A DNA stretch of 64,000 nucleotides from Methyloversatilis universalis EHg5 (GCF_000378945.1 NZ_KB900539.1:1838527-1902526), one strand, 5' to 3'; shown: positions 27,433 through 37,770, counted from the stretch's first letter. Notes: generated by a model not told the origin, from the sequence alone. Translations and numbers: made by a program.

Positions 27433-28716
27433 ATGAGCGACTTTTCCCTTCCTTTTGCCCTGTTGCTGCTGGGCCAGCTGGCCACTCTGGTGCTGGTGAT
27501 CGTGCTCGCGCTGCGCCTGCGCGGACTGGCGGCACGCGATGCCGATGCGGCGGACACCCAGCGCCGCACGCTGGAGGCGCTGCACGAGGGCCTGCAGCGC
27601 CAGACCGAACGCACCGTCAGCATGCAGGCCGAGGCGAATGAGCGGCTGCGCCGGACCACCTCGCTCGAACTGGCCGCCGCGCGCGACGCCATCGGTGCGC
27701 TGCGCACCGAACTGGTGGCGCAGACCGCCGCCACGCTGGCCGAACAGACCCGGGCGCAGCAGCAGGCGCTGCAGAACGGCCTGCAGAACGCCTCGGTGCA
27801 GCTCACCAGTTCGATCGAATCGCTCACCCGTACCGTGAACGAGCGGCTGGAAGGGCTGAGCGGCCGGGTGCACGAGCGGCTGGAAGAGGGCTTCCGCAAG
27901 ACCAATGAAACCTTCGCCAGCGTGATGGCGCGGCTGGCCACCATCGATGAGGCGCAGAAGAAGATAGAAGGGCTGTCGTCCAGCGTGATGAGCCTGAACG
28001 AACTGCTGGGCGACAAGAAGGCGCGCGGCGCCTTCGGTGAGGTGCAGCTGGAGGCACTGGTGCGCAATGCGCTGCCGCCGGACGCTTTCGAGTTCCAGGC
28101 CACGCTGTCGACCGGCGTCCGGGTGGACTGCCTGCTCAGGCTGCCGGAGCCGACCGGCCGGGTGGCGGTGGATGCCAAGTTCCCGCTGGAGAACTACCAC
28201 CGCATGTTCGCCGCCGACGCGGCCGAAGCCGACCGCCGGCAGGCGCAGACCGCCTTCCGCGCCGACGTGCGCAGGCACGTGGACGACATCGCCGCCAAAT
28301 ACATCATCGCCGACGAAACCTCGGACGGCGCAGTCATGTTTCTGCCGGCCGAGGCGGTGTTCGCCGAACTGCACGCCCACCACGCCGACGTGATCGCCCA
28401 TGCGCAGGCGAAACGGGTGTGGATCGTGTCGCCCACCACGCTGATGGCGGTGCTGAACACCGCGCGCGCGGTGCTGAAGGACGTCGAGACCCGACGCCAG
28501 ATCCACCTGATACGCGATGCGCTGGGCCGGCTCGCCAAGGATTTCACCCTGTTCGACCGACGCATGGAAAAGCTCGCTACCCACATCCGCCAGGCACACG
28601 AGGATGTGCAGGACGTCGCGGTGTCCAGCCGCAAGATCAGCCACCAGTTCGGCCGCATCGAGCGCGCCGAAGCCGACGCGCTGAAGGCGCTGGACGCGCC
28701 GGAGGAGGGCGCATGA
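27433..28716 (+). CDS. rmuC: DNA recombination protein RmuC
   Basis: A 427-residue protein with an N-terminal membrane segment (LLLLGQLATLVLVIVLALRL), a long coiled coil (residues about 30-200) and a nuclease-like RmuC domain (GAFGEVQLEALVRNALPP and VDAKFPLENYHRM). RmuC limits inversions at short inverted repeats. The ATG at 27433 was chosen because it begins the membrane segment; earlier in-frame codons are in unlikely sequence. Its stop overlaps the next start by four bases. Confidence 0.92.
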   Translation: MSDFSLPFALLLLGQLATLVLVIVLALRLRGLAARDADAADTQRRTLEALHEGLQRQTERTVSMQAEANERLRRTTSLELAAARDAIGALRTELVAQTAATLAEQTRAQQQALQNGLQNASVQLTSSIESLTRTVNERLEGLSGRVHERLEEGFRKTNETFASVMARLATIDEAQKKIEGLSSSVMSLNELLGDKKARGAFGEVQLEALVRNALPPDAFEFQATLSTGVRVDCLLRLPEPTGRVAVDAKFPLENYHRMFAADAAEADRRQAQTAFRADVRRHVDDIAAKYIIADETSDGAVMFLPAEAVFAELHAHHADVIAHAQAKRVWIVSPTTLMAVLNTARAVLKDVETRRQIHLIRDALGRLAKDFTLFDRRMEKLATHIRQAHEDVQDVAVSSRKISHQFGRIERAEADALKALDAPEEGA

Positions 28717-29657
28717 ACGCCGCCGTACAGCAGATCCTGCTCGCCGCGCCACTGTTCGTGCTGGTGTTCGTCGGCTACGGCATCGTGCATTGGGGCGGCT
28801 GGCCCAAGACCGCTGCCGACGCGCTCGCCAAGTTCGTGTTCACCATTGCGCTGCCGGCCATGCTGTTCCGGCTGATGAGTGGTTTCGCCAGCCTGCCGCC
28901 GGTCGATGTGCGGCTGCTGGCCGCCTTCTTCGGCGGCTGCCTCATCGTGTTCGTGCTCGGCCGCCTGGTGTCGGCCCGGCTGTTCCGGCTGGATGGCGTG
29001 TCGCAGTCGGTGTTTGCGCTGGGCGGCGTGTTCTCGAACAACGTGCTGCTGGGCCTGCCGCTCACCCGCATCCTGCTGGGCGACGACGCCATGCCGGCGG
29101 CTGCGCTGGTGGTGGTGTTCAACGCACTGACGCTGTGGACCCTGGTCACCGTGTCGGTCGAGTGGGCAAAGACGGGGGCGCCCACGCTGGCTGGCTTCGG
29201 CAAGACCGCGCGCGGCGTGCTGACCAATCCGCTGGTGGCGTCGATCCTGACCGGCACGCTGTTCAGCCTGACCGGGCTGCAGCTGCCATCGCTGATCGAC
29301 CAGCCACTGAAAATGCTGGGCGACGCAGCGCTGCCGATGTCGCTGATCGCGCTTGGCATGGGTCTGGCGGAATTCGGCGTGCGCGAAGGCTGGCAGCAGA
29401 GCGTGAGCATCAGCGTGCTGAAGCTGCTTGCCCACCCGCTGGTCGTTTGGGGACTGGCGGTGCTGCTCGGCCTGCCGCCGGTGGAAACCCAGGCGGTGGT
29501 GCTGCTGGCGTCATTGTCGGTCGGCGCCAACGTCTATCTGATGTCGCGCCAGTTCCACGTGATGCAGGGGCCGGTGGCCAGCAGCCTGCTCATGTCCACC
29601 GCACTGGCGGCACTCACCACGCCGCTGATGATGGCGCTGGTCGCGGCGAGCCGTTGA
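28713..29657 (+). CDS. AEC (auxin efflux carrier) family transporter
   Basis: A 314-residue inner-membrane protein with about ten hydrophobic segments. ALAKFVFTIALPAMLFRL near residue 40 and LPMSLIALGMGLAEFGV match the AEC family, which in bacteria exports or exchanges organic acids such as malate or malonate. Substrate is not predictable. It is coupled to rmuC by an ATGA overlap and ends at a strong hairpin terminator before convergent cysB. Confidence 0.88.
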   Translation: MNAAVQQILLAAPLFVLVFVGYGIVHWGGWPKTAADALAKFVFTIALPAMLFRLMSGFASLPPVDVRLLAAFFGGCLIVFVLGRLVSARLFRLDGVSQSVFALGGVFSNNVLLGLPLTRILLGDDAMPAAALVVVFNALTLWTLVTVSVEWAKTGAPTLAGFGKTARGVLTNPLVASILTGTLFSLTGLQLPSLIDQPLKMLGDAALPMSLIALGMGLAEFGVREGWQQSVSISVLKLLAHPLVVWGLAVLLGLPPVETQAVVLLASLSVGANVYLMSRQFHVMQGPVASSLLMSTALAALTTPLMMALVAASR

Positions 29658-29701
29658 GGGCAGGCGGCAGTTCGGTCATCGTGGCGCCGCGCCTGCCGAA
29701 C

Positions 29702-29725
29702 GGGCCGGCTGTGCAAAGCCGGCCC
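29702..29725. terminator. Hairpin between the AEC transporter and cysB
   Basis: A perfect 9-base stem (GGGCCGGCT / AGCCGGCCC) with a six-base GTGCAA loop, between two convergent genes. There is no U-run, so it is a stem-only candidate terminator for either strand. Confidence 0.55.
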
Positions 29726-29728
29726 TGT

Positions 29729-29823
29729 GCGAACGCAGTGAGTGTGGGGGCCGCGCCGCCCGCAGGGCCGCCCAAGGGCGGGGAGCCCCCTTGGGGGGCA
29801 GCGAACGCAGTGAGCGTGGGGGC
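29729..29823. repeat. Direct repeat pair flanking a hairpin
   Basis: Two 23-base copies (29729-29751 and 29801-29823) that differ at one position share the core GCGAACGCAGTGAG and GTGGGGGC. Between them a CCCAAGGG/CCCTTGGG hairpin spans 29771-29795. The unit lies between convergent genes and looks like an intergenic repetitive element. Confidence 0.6.
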
Positions 29824-29829
29824 TTCCCC

Positions 29830-30762
29830 TCAGTCCTCCGCGCTCGGCTTCAGCGCCGCCTTCACCGTCACCTCGTTCAGTGAGGGTTCGCACAGTTCGA
29901 TGAAGCGGTAGGCGTAGCTGCGCAGATAGTGCTTGCGGCGCAGCGCGATCATCGTGGTGTTGGCGGCGAACAGGTGTTCGCTGTCGAGCAGGCGCAGCGC
30001 GTTGTCGCGCGCCGGATCGAAGGCGACCGAGGCGATGATGCCGGCGCCCAGGCCCAGTTCGACATAGGTCTTGATCACGTCGGCATCGAGTGCGGACATG
30101 ACGATGTCCGGCAGCAGGCCGGCGCGGGCGAAGGTGGCATCGATGCGGGCGCGGCCGGTGAAGCCTTCGTGGTAGGTGACCACCGGATGTTCGACCAGCG
30201 CTTCCAGCGTGAGCGGCCTGACCGCTTCCAGCGGATGGCCGGCCGGCACGATGACCGAGTGGTGCCAGGAGTGGAAGGGGAAGGTGACCAGCTCGGGCGC
30301 CTCGGCCAGCGTTTCGGTGGCGATGCCGATATCCGCCTCGCCGTCGTGCAGCAGGTCCACGATTTCGCCCGGACTGGCCTGCAGCAGCACCAGATGCACT
30401 TTCGGAAACAGCCGCTTGAATTCGGTCACCACCCGCGGCAGCGCGTAGCGCGCCTGGGTATGCGTGGTGGCGATGCGCAGCTGGCCCTCGTCGCGGCGGG
30501 CGAACTGTTCGGCCAGCCGCTTGATGTTGCCGGCGTCGAGCAGCATGCGCTCGACGATCTCGACCAGTTCGCTGCCCGGCTCGGTCAGGCCGAGCAGGCG
30601 CTTGCCCTTGCGGACGAACAGCTCGACACCCAGTTCGTCCTCCAGATCCTTGATGTGCTTGCTCACGCCGGACTGCGACGTGAACAGCGCGTTGGCGACT
30701 TCGGTCAGGTTGAACTGCCGCCTGACGGTTTCGCGGATGATGCGCAGCTGCTGGAAATTCAT
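29830..30762 (-). CDS. cysB: LysR-type transcriptional regulator CysB
   Basis: A 310-residue regulator with an N-terminal HTH (LTEVANALFTSQSGVSKHI) and an effector domain with ATTHTQARYALP and PGEIVDLLHDGEADIG, the diagnostic CysB/Cbl region. CysB activates sulfate uptake and cysteine synthesis in response to N- or O-acetylserine. It lies 38 bases downstream of cysA on the same strand and may be cotranscribed. The start at 30762 was chosen as the first residue of the conserved MNFQQLRIIRETVRR N-terminus. It is a natural candidate for binding the shared motifs at 33685, 42730 and 49198. Confidence 0.93.
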   Translation of the reverse strand: MNFQQLRIIRETVRRQFNLTEVANALFTSQSGVSKHIKDLEDELGVELFVRKGKRLLGLTEPGSELVEIVERMLLDAGNIKRLAEQFARRDEGQLRIATTHTQARYALPRVVTEFKRLFPKVHLVLLQASPGEIVDLLHDGEADIGIATETLAEAPELVTFPFHSWHHSVIVPAGHPLEAVRPLTLEALVEHPVVTYHEGFTGRARIDATFARAGLLPDIVMSALDADVIKTYVELGLGAGIIASVAFDPARDNALRLLDSEHLFAANTTMIALRRKHYLRSYAYRFIELCEPSLNEVTVKAALKPSAED

Positions 30763-30799
30763 CGTTCTTCTTTCTTTTTCATCAGGCCTTGCCGATGGC

Positions 30800-31864
30800 T
30801 CAACGCGCGAACACGCGCAGACGCTGCGGGTGCAGACGCACGGTCTGGCCTTCCTGCAGGGCCAGGGCCTCGACCCGCTCACGCGTCAGTTCGACCTCGA
30901 AATGCTGGCCGGTGGCGCCATTCAGGCCATCCAGCTCGACCCGCGCGGTGACGCCGAAGGACAGCACGCGTGCCACGCGTGCCGGTACGCCGTCGGTACC
31001 GGCCACATCGGTCACGATGTCCAGTTCATGCGGACGGGCGAAGGCGATCACCTCGTCGCCGTGCTTCAGGTCGGGTGCGGCGTGCCGCAGCACCTCGTCG
31101 CCGACGCGCACGCTCTGGCCATCCACATGGCCGCTGAAGTGGTTTACCGCGCCGAGAAAGCCATAGACGAAGGGCGTGCTCGGGTGGCGGTACACCTCTT
31201 CCGGCGTGCCGATCTGTTCCACCTTGCCGTGGTCCATCAGCACCACGCGGTCGGCCACCTCGAGCGCTTCCTCCTGGTCGTGGGTGACGAAGATCGAGGT
31301 GATGTGCAGTTCGTCGTGCAGCCGGCGCAGCCAGCGGCGCAGTTCCTTGCGCACCTTGGCGTCGAGCGCGCCGAACGGTTCGTCCAGCAGCAGCACGCGC
31401 GGTTCGACCGCCAGTGCACGGGCCAGCGCGATGCGCTGGCGCTGGCCGCCGGACAGCTGGGCCGGGAAGCGGTCGGCCAGCCAGTCCAGCTGCACCAGCT
31501 TGAGCAGATCATGCACCTTGGTGCGGATCACCTTTTCCGACGGCCGCTGGCTGCGCGGCTTCATGCGCAGGCCGAAGGCCACGTTGTCGAACACGCTCAT
31601 GTGGCGGAACAGCGCGTAGTGCTGGAACACGAAGCCGACGTGGCGTTCGCGCACATGGGTGTCGGAGGCGTCCTCGCCGTCGAGCAGCACGCGGCCGCCG
31701 TCGGCCGATTCCAGGCCGGCGATGATGCGCAGCAGCGTGGTCTTGCCGCAGCCGGACGGGCCGAGCAGCGCGACCAGTTCGCCGGTCGGGAAGTCGAGCG
31801 ACACGTCGCCGAGGGCCACGAAATCGCCGAAGGCCTTGTGGATGTTCTGGACCTGGATGCTCAT
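30800..31864 (-). CDS. cysA: Sulfate/thiosulfate ABC transporter ATP-binding subunit
   Basis: A 354-residue ATPase. Walker A is [11 protein letters not shown], signature [15 protein letters not shown], Walker [13 protein letters not shown], and the switch His in FVTHDQEEA. The C-terminal TOBE-like domain (residues about 240-350) is the regulatory part typical of CysA. It energises CysT-CysW and overlaps cysW by four bases. Confidence 0.96.
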   Translation of the reverse strand: MSIQVQNIHKAFGDFVALGDVSLDFPTGELVALLGPSGCGKTTLLRIIAGLESADGGRVLLDGEDASDTHVRERHVGFVFQHYALFRHMSVFDNVAFGLRMKPRSQRPSEKVIRTKVHDLLKLVQLDWLADRFPAQLSGGQRQRIALARALAVEPRVLLLDEPFGALDAKVRKELRRWLRRLHDELHITSIFVTHDQEEALEVADRVVLMDHGKVEQIGTPEEVYRHPSTPFVYGFLGAVNHFSGHVDGQSVRVGDEVLRHAAPDLKHGDEVIAFARPHELDIVTDVAGTDGVPARVARVLSFGVTARVELDGLNGATGQHFEVELTRERVEALALQEGQTVRLHPQRLRVFAR

Positions 31865-32745
31865 TCTTCTTCCTTCACTTTCGAAGCTTGCCGTTCGACC
31901 CAGGTCTTGATGCCCAGGGTGACCAGTGCCAGCAGCGCGAGCAGCGACGCGACGGCGAAGGCGGCTGCGAACTGGTATTCGTTGTAGAGAATTTCGACAT
32001 GCAGCGGCATGGTGTTGGTGAGGCCGCGGATGTGGCCGGACACCACCGATACCGCGCCGAACTCGCCCATCGCCCGCGCATTGCACAGGATGACGCCGTA
32101 CAGCAGGCCCCATTTGATATTGGGCAGCGTCACGTACCAGAAGGTCTGCCAGCCGTTGGCGCCGAGCACCACCGCGGCTTCTTCCTCTTCCTTGCCCTGC
32201 GCCTGCATCAGCGGAATCAGTTCGCGGGCGATGAAGGGGAAGGTGACGAAAATGGTGGCCAGCACGATGCCGGGCACCGCGAAGATGATCTTCACGTCAT
32301 GCCCCTGCAGCCAGGGACCGAACCAGCCCTGCGCACCGAATACCAGCACGTAGATCAGGCCGGCCACCACCGGCGACACCGAAAAGGGCAGGTCGATCAG
32401 CGTGATCAGCAGGTGCTTGCCGCGGAAGTTGAACTTGGTGATCGCCCATGCCGCAGCCACGCCGAAGGTGAGGTTCAGCGGTACTGCGATCACCGCGGCG
32501 ATCAGCGTGAGCTTGATCGCCGACACCGCGTCCGGCTCGATCAGCGCGGCGAGGTAGGTGTCCCAGCCCTTGCGCAGCGCCTCGACGAATACCGCGATCA
32601 GCGGCATCAGCAGGAACAGCGTAAAGAAGGCCAGGGACACCGTGATCAGCGTCCATTTGAACCAGGCCGGCTCGCGGGTGGCGGCGCGGTTCTCGAAGCG
32701 GGCGGCAACATCGCCGCCGGCGTGCAGGGTCGTGGCGCCGGCCAT
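31861..32745 (-). CDS. cysW: Sulfate ABC transporter permease CysW
   Basis: A 294-residue permease with about six membrane segments. The EAA loop region reads [29 protein letters not shown] six bases before the ATG at 32745 is a strong ribosome-binding site and sets the start. It overlaps the cysT stop by one base and the cysA start by four, so the three genes are one operon. Confidence 0.95.
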   Translation of the reverse strand: MAGATTLHAGGDVAARFENRAATREPAWFKWTLITVSLAFFTLFLLMPLIAVFVEALRKGWDTYLAALIEPDAVSAIKLTLIAAVIAVPLNLTFGVAAAWAITKFNFRGKHLLITLIDLPFSVSPVVAGLIYVLVFGAQGWFGPWLQGHDVKIIFAVPGIVLATIFVTFPFIARELIPLMQAQGKEEEEAAVVLGANGWQTFWYVTLPNIKWGLLYGVILCNARAMGEFGAVSVVSGHIRGLTNTMPLHVEILYNEYQFAAAFAVASLLALLALVTLGIKTWVERQASKVKEEE

Positions 32746-33578
32746 CAGCGGTTCCTCCCGGTGGCTTTTTCGGTCCATGCCTGCAGGCCGTTGATGGCCA
32801 GCAGCAGCACGAAGGAGAACAGCAGCATGACGACCGCGATCGCGGTGGCGCCGGTGTAGTCGTACTGTTCGAGCTTGGTGATGATCATCAGCGGCGTGAT
32901 TTCCGACACCATCGGAATGTTGCCGGCGATGAAGATGACCGAGCCGTATTCACCCACCGCGCGGGCGAAGGCCAGCGCGAAGCCGGTCAGCAGCGCCGGC
33001 AGCAGGATGGGCAGTGTCACGTGGCGGAAGGTCTGCCAGCGGCGCGCGCCCAGACTGGCTGCGGCCTCTTCCAGTTCGGTGTCCAGGTCTTCCAGGATGG
33101 GCTGCACCGTGCGCACCACGAAGGGCAGGCCGATGAACACCAGCGACACCAGCACGCCCAGCGGCGTGAAGGCCACCTTGATGCCCAGCGGTTCCAGCGC
33201 GGAACCCAGCCAGCCATTCGGCGCGTACAGCGCGGTCAGCGCGATGCCGGCCACCGCGGTCGGCAGCGCGAACGGCAGATCGATCAGCGCATCGACCAGC
33301 TTCTTGCCCGGGAAGGAGTAGCGCACCAGCGCCCAGGCCAGGCCCAGGCCGAACACCGCGTTGATCGCGGCGGCCAGCAGCGAGGCGCCGAAGGACAGCT
33401 TGTAGGAGGCGATCACGCGCGGCGTGGTGACCACGTCCCAGAACTGACTCAGGCCGAGCTGCGAAGTCTTCAGGAACACCGCGGACAGCGGGATGAGCAC
33501 GATGATGCACAGATAGAACAGCGTGTAGCCCAGCGTCAGGTTGAAACCGGGCAGCACGTGGAAGGTGCGCCGGCTCAT
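32745..33578 (-). CDS. cysT: Sulfate ABC transporter permease CysT
   Basis: A 277-residue permease with about six membrane segments and the EAA-type loop [20 protein letters not shown]. It forms the channel with CysW for sulfate or thiosulfate. It heads cysT-cysW-cysA. No sulfate-binding protein is next to it; the two in the window are at 41647 and 48128. The upstream region contains a candidate CysB-type operator at 33685-33702. Confidence 0.95.
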   Translation of the reverse strand: MSRRTFHVLPGFNLTLGYTLFYLCIIVLIPLSAVFLKTSQLGLSQFWDVVTTPRVIASYKLSFGASLLAAAINAVFGLGLAWALVRYSFPGKKLVDALIDLPFALPTAVAGIALTALYAPNGWLGSALEPLGIKVAFTPLGVLVSLVFIGLPFVVRTVQPILEDLDTELEEAAASLGARRWQTFRHVTLPILLPALLTGFALAFARAVGEYGSVIFIAGNIPMVSEITPLMIITKLEQYDYTGATAIAVVMLLFSFVLLLAINGLQAWTEKATGRNR

Positions 33579-33866
33579 GGCTGGAGCTCCCGTGCGCGAG
33601 GGCGCGTCGGAGAGTGCATGGAGGTCGTCCCGAATCTTGATCGAGCCGACAGGTTAAGGACTCCCTTAAATTACTGGAAATAATAAGAAGTAATTTACTT
33701 AGCCGATTTCTGAATTTGACTGAGGAAAATGCACCGTTGTGGTGCATTCATAAGCACTGCATGAGGGCGTTTGAGTGTCAGGAAACTTTTTTTAATACAA
33801 GGTCTAAAGCCATCCCCGTTGCAGGTCGAGAAGCACCTATCTGCCCCTCGACCAAGGATTTGAGCA
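33579..33866. other. Divergent promoter region between cysT and the PAS-chemoreceptor gene
   Basis: No gene is supported in these 288 bases. The section 33655-33800 is notably AT-rich for this genome and holds the shared motif at 33685-33702 about 110 bases before cysT. AAGGA eight bases before the MFGL start at 33867 is a likely ribosome-binding site. Confidence 0.5.
33685..33702 (-). promoter_or_regulatory. Candidate CysB-type operator upstream of cysT
   Basis: Plus-strand AAGAAG-N5-TACTTAG. The same AAGAAR-N5-TRCTTAK arrangement recurs upstream of both sulfate-binding protein genes, at similar distances from the start codons. The regulator is inferred. Confidence 0.5.
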
Positions 33867-34874
33867 ATGTTCGGACTGACCCGTGCCCGCAAAGACCTCG
33901 AAGCCCTGTCCGGCCTGCTGGCGGCCTGTCGTGACGGTGCCGGCCCGCTGGCCCGCCCGCCGGGTGGTCTGCCCGAGCCGCTGGCGGCTGCATTGCGTGG
34001 CCTGGCCGAGCGCGAAGCGCGGATGCAGGCCGAGCTGGACAGCCTGCGCGCACTGCCGGACACGGTGGCCCGGCTGCGCGACGAACTCGCGGCGGCCCGG
34101 TGGAGCGCGGATGAGGCCCAGGCCGAAGTCGGGCGCGTCGCGCGCGAAGGCTCGGCGGCACAGGACGAGGCCGCCCGTGAGCGCGCACAGGCCGATGTGC
34201 TGCGCGCCGACCTCGAACGGCGCGATCTGGCGCAGACCGCGCTGACCGAAGGCACCTGGACCTATTCCATCACCGACGGCAATCCGGACCACCCGGACAA
34301 TGTGGTGCGCTGGTCGGACGAACTGCGCGGCCTGCTCGGCGCCAGCCGCAGCGATTTCCCGGACAGCTGGGACAGCTGGCTGGCGGTGCTGCATCCGGAG
34401 GACAAGAACCGGGTGATCGATGCCTTCAACGCCCATCTGACCGATGCCACCGGCCGCACGCCCTATGTCTGCGAATACCGGCTGCGCCATCGCGTGCGCG
34501 GTTACATCTGGTTCCGCGAGCGGGCGGTTACGGTGCGCGATGACAGCGGCCGTGCCACCCATTCCGCCGGCGCGCTGCGCGACATCAGCGACGAAAAGCA
34601 GGCGGCGGCACTGCAGCACGAACAGCAGCAGAAGATGGAAGACAGCATGCAGCAGATCCTGTCCATTTCCGGTGTCATCAACGAGATTTCGAAGCGCACC
34701 AACCTGCTGGCGCTGAATGCCAGCATCGAGGCGGCACGGGCCGGTGAAGTCGGTCGCGGTTTCGCGGTGGTGGCCGAAGAAGTGGCCAAGCTCGCGCTGC
34801 AGACCTCGAACGCCACCAATGAAATCGTCAAGATGGCGGAGCAGCAGCGCTCGCAGAGCGCCGTCAGCGCCTAG
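33867..34874 (+). CDS. Soluble PAS-domain methyl-accepting chemotaxis-like protein
   Basis: A 335-residue protein without membrane segments. Residues about 20-120 form a coiled coil, about 125-240 a PAS/PAC domain ([21 protein letters not shown]), and about 260-330 a short chemoreceptor signalling tip ([20 protein letters not shown]). The tip is intact but the long hairpin arms of normal receptors are missing. It may be a cytoplasmic receptor or a signalling fragment. It is divergent from cysT and ends before a perfect hairpin terminator shared with the hydrolase gene. Confidence 0.85.
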   Translation: MFGLTRARKDLEALSGLLAACRDGAGPLARPPGGLPEPLAAALRGLAEREARMQAELDSLRALPDTVARLRDELAAARWSADEAQAEVGRVAREGSAAQDEAARERAQADVLRADLERRDLAQTALTEGTWTYSITDGNPDHPDNVVRWSDELRGLLGASRSDFPDSWDSWLAVLHPEDKNRVIDAFNAHLTDATGRTPYVCEYRLRHRVRGYIWFRERAVTVRDDSGRATHSAGALRDISDEKQAAALQHEQQQKMEDSMQQILSISGVINEISKRTNLLALNASIEAARAGEVGRGFAVVAEEVAKLALQTSNATNEIVKMAEQQRSQSAVSA

Positions 34875-34888
34875 ATCAGGCGAGCCGG

Positions 34889-34938
34889 GGCAGCAAAAAG
34901 AAAGGGCGTCCTCGCGGGCGCCCTTTCTTTTTGCTGCC
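34889..34938. terminator. Strong bidirectional intrinsic terminator
   Basis: A perfect 20-base stem (34889-34908 pairing with 34919-34938) with a ten-base loop, containing AAAAAG and CTTTTT runs. It separates the convergent chemoreceptor-like gene and hydrolase gene. Confidence 0.88.
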
Positions 34939-34956
34939 GGAAACGTGCGCTCCGGG

Positions 34957-35496
34957 TCAGCTTTCGACCGTGCCGCCGATCAGCGCGGCGCTCTGCTGCA
35001 GACGCTGGAACAGAGCCAGGCCGTCCGGCCAGGCACCGTGACCGGAGTCGACGTTTACATGGCCGGCCTCGCCCAGATCCACCAGCTGGGCGCCCCAGCG
35101 TTCGGCCCAGGTGGCCGCGGACAGGAAGCGCATCCACGGATCGTTGCGGCTGGCCGCCACGACGGCGGCAAAGGGCAGGGCGGATGACGGGATGCGCGCG
35201 GTGACGCCGAACTTGTCCGGGCTGGCCGGCGCCACCAGCAGCGCACCGGCAATGCGCTCACCGACCTGCTGCGCCGCGACGACCGACGCCAGGCAGCCGA
35301 AGCTGTGCGCGATCAGCCACACCCGGCCAGTCGACGATTCGACCGCCTCGGCCACGCGGGTCGACCACAGCTCGATGTCGGGCTGCGCCCAGTCGGCCTG
35401 TTCGACGCGGCGTGCGCCGACCAGGGGCTCGATCCAGGTCTGCCAGTGTTCGGGGCCGCTGCCGTTCAGGCCGGGCACCACCAGTACGCTGTCCAT
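34957..35496 (-). CDS. RBBP9/YdeN-family serine hydrolase
   Basis: A 179-residue alpha/beta hydrolase. The nucleophile elbow is AHSFGCLA, the opening LVVPGLNGSGPEHWQTW is the family signature, and a C-terminal GHVNVDSGHG region gives the His. Its substrate is unknown. It lies downstream of prc on the same strand, about 20 bases away. Confidence 0.88.
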   Translation of the reverse strand: MDSVLVVPGLNGSGPEHWQTWIEPLVGARRVEQADWAQPDIELWSTRVAEAVESSTGRVWLIAHSFGCLASVVAAQQVGERIAGALLVAPASPDKFGVTARIPSSALPFAAVVAASRNDPWMRFLSAATWAERWGAQLVDLGEAGHVNVDSGHGAWPDGLALFQRLQQSAALIGGTVES

Positions 35497-35516
35497 CCTC
35501 TGTCCGTTCTGATCGC

Positions 35517-37640
35517 TTATTTCGTTGCGGCCACGCCGGCACTGCGCTTGGCCAGTGCGGTGTCCGACTTCAGCAGGTCGGCGGCGTCACCCATGATGCG
35601 GGCGGCTTCGTCCAGCAGCACATCGCGGGCAGCCTTGCGCGATTTTTCGGCCGCCAGTTCGCTGTCCAGGCCACGTTCGCCGGCCTGCAGGCCGTCGTCG
35701 CGCAGCACCGGCGCGTCTTCGGTGCCGTCCTTCACTTCGCTGCGCGCCTTCAGCTTCGCTTCCTGCGCTTCGCGCTCCTTGCGCCGGGCTTCGGCATTCA
35801 GCGAAATTTCGGTGCGCTTGCGCATCGCTTCGGCTTCGGCCAGGTCGTCCAGCAGGTCGCGGTAGCCGCGGTCCTGCGTGGTGCGTGCCTGGTGGCGGGC
35901 GGTCAGCATGGGCAGCAGTTCCTGCGGATGACCGACCGCGCGGTAGTCGGCGGGCGGAATCTGTATCCAGGGCAGCGGATTGTCGTAGCTCGATTCGCCG
36001 ATGCGATCGTGGTCCATGGTGCGCGCCAGCGGCAGATCGGGCGTGACGCCGCGCAGCTGCGTGGTGCCACCATTCACGCGGAAGAACTGGGCGATGGTGA
36101 GCTTCAGTTCGCCGTAGGTCGGCTTGTCGCTCTTGGCCATTTCGTCCATGTCGAGCAGGGTCTGCACCGTGCCCTTGCCGAAGCTGGTTTCGCCGATCAC
36201 CAGACCGCGGCCGTAGTCCTGGATGGCGGCCGCGAAAATTTCCGACGCCGATGCCGAAGCGCGGTTGATCAGCACGCCGAGCGGGCCGTCCCAGGCCACG
36301 CCGGCCTCGTTGTCCTGCTCGATGCGGATCTGGCCCTTGCCGTTGCGCTGCTGCACCACCGGCCCGCGGTCGATGAACAGGCCGGTCAGCCGCACCGCTT
36401 CGTCCAGCGAACCGCCGCCGTTGTTGCGCAGGTCGATCAGCAGCGCATCGACCTTGTCCGCCTTCAGTTCGGTGATCAGCTTCGCGACGTCGCGGCTGGC
36501 GCTGCGGAAGTCGGCGTCGGCGCGGGATTTCGCCTCCACGTCCTGATAGAAGGTGGGCAGCGTGATCACGCCCACCTTCTGGCCGCCGGATTCGATCACC
36601 GATTTGGCGGCGGCCTGCTTTTCCAGCTTGATGGTGTCGCGCACCATCTTCACCCGGGTGGGCTTCACGTCGGGGCCGGCGTCGGCCGGCAGGATGTCCA
36701 GCGCCACCACCGTGTCCTTGGTGCCACGGATGAGCTGCACCACGTCATCGACGCGCCAGCCGAGCACGTCGGCCATCGGCGTCTGTTCGTCCTTGGCCAC
36801 ACCGACGATGCGATCACCGATCTTGATCTTTTCCGAGCGCGCGGCCGGGCCGCCGGCCACCAGCTCACGGATGGTCACGTACTCGTCGCGTTCCTGCAGC
36901 ACCGCACCGATGCCCACCAGCGACAGCTTCATGTTGATCGCGAAATCTTCGGCCGCGCGCGGGCCGAGATAGTTGGTGTGCGGCTCGATCGATTCGGCGT
37001 ACGCGTTCATGAAGATCTGGAACACGTCGTCGCTCTTGATGCGCGCGGAATTGCTCAGCGCCTGGTCGTAGCGCTTGGTCAGCGTGTCGCGGATGGCGGC
37101 ATCGTCCTTGCCGGCCAGCTTCAGCCTCAGCCAGTCGTTCTTCACCCGCTTGCGCCACAGCTCCTGCAGTTCGGCGCCGGTCTTCGCCCACGGCGCGTCG
37201 GTGCGCACGTACTGGTAGTTCTCGTCCTGCGTGAAATCGAAGCCCTTGGCGAGCAGGGCACGGGCTTCGCCCAGCCGCTCCTGCTGACGCTGCGCGTAGC
37301 GGGTGTAGATGGCGAACGGGGCGGCCAGATTCTGCTGCCGGATGGCGTCGTCCAGAAGCAGTCGCACCGAATTGAAAGTGTCGATGTCGGACTGCAGGAA
37401 GAACACCCGGTCCGGGTCCAGCGTCTTCAGATAGCGGTCGAGGATTTTCGACGACAGCGCGTCATCCAGCGGCACGTTCTGATAGTGGAAACGGGACATC
37501 AGTTCGGCGCTGGCCTGGGCCGCCAGGGCGTGGGCCTCCACCGGCTTCAGCGTCGGCACGGTCGGTGTTGCAGCCTGCAACGCCACCGGGGCGGGCAGCG
37601 CAAGGCTGATCAGCAGGACGACAAGGGCATTCAGTTTCAT
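35517..37640 (-). CDS. prc: Carboxy-terminal processing protease Prc (Tsp)
   Basis: A 707-residue periplasmic S41 protease. It has a signal peptide (LLISLALPAPVALQA), a PDZ domain around residues 240-330 (VGIGAVLQERDEYVTI), and the serine nucleophile in NRASASASEIFAAAIQDYG with the catalytic Lys in GETSFGKGTVQT. It degrades or processes periplasmic proteins from the C-terminus, including tagged or outer-membrane-biogenesis substrates. The start at 37640 gives the signal peptide. Confidence 0.95.
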   Translation of the reverse strand: MKLNALVVLLISLALPAPVALQAATPTVPTLKPVEAHALAAQASAELMSRFHYQNVPLDDALSSKILDRYLKTLDPDRVFFLQSDIDTFNSVRLLLDDAIRQQNLAAPFAIYTRYAQRQQERLGEARALLAKGFDFTQDENYQYVRTDAPWAKTGAELQELWRKRVKNDWLRLKLAGKDDAAIRDTLTKRYDQALSNSARIKSDDVFQIFMNAYAESIEPHTNYLGPRAAEDFAINMKLSLVGIGAVLQERDEYVTIRELVAGGPAARSEKIKIGDRIVGVAKDEQTPMADVLGWRVDDVVQLIRGTKDTVVALDILPADAGPDVKPTRVKMVRDTIKLEKQAAAKSVIESGGQKVGVITLPTFYQDVEAKSRADADFRSASRDVAKLITELKADKVDALLIDLRNNGGGSLDEAVRLTGLFIDRGPVVQQRNGKGQIRIEQDNEAGVAWDGPLGVLINRASASASEIFAAAIQDYGRGLVIGETSFGKGTVQTLLDMDEMAKSDKPTYGELKLTIAQFFRVNGGTTQLRGVTPDLPLARTMDHDRIGESSYDNPLPWIQIPPADYRAVGHPQELLPMLTARHQARTTQDRGYRDLLDDLAEAEAMRKRTEISLNAEARRKEREAQEAKLKARSEVKDGTEDAPVLRDDGLQAGERGLDSELAAEKSRKAARDVLLDEAARIMGDAADLLKSDTALAKRSAGVAATK

Positions 37641-37770
37641 GGCGAAAACTCCGGCGCGGGCTGGACAAAAAATATGCGGTTGCGCCCGCAATCGACCGCT
37701 TGCGGGGTGGTTTGTTCGCAGCCAGCCGTGAAGATATCTGCTTTTTTCGCGCGCCGTGATGACCGGATGC

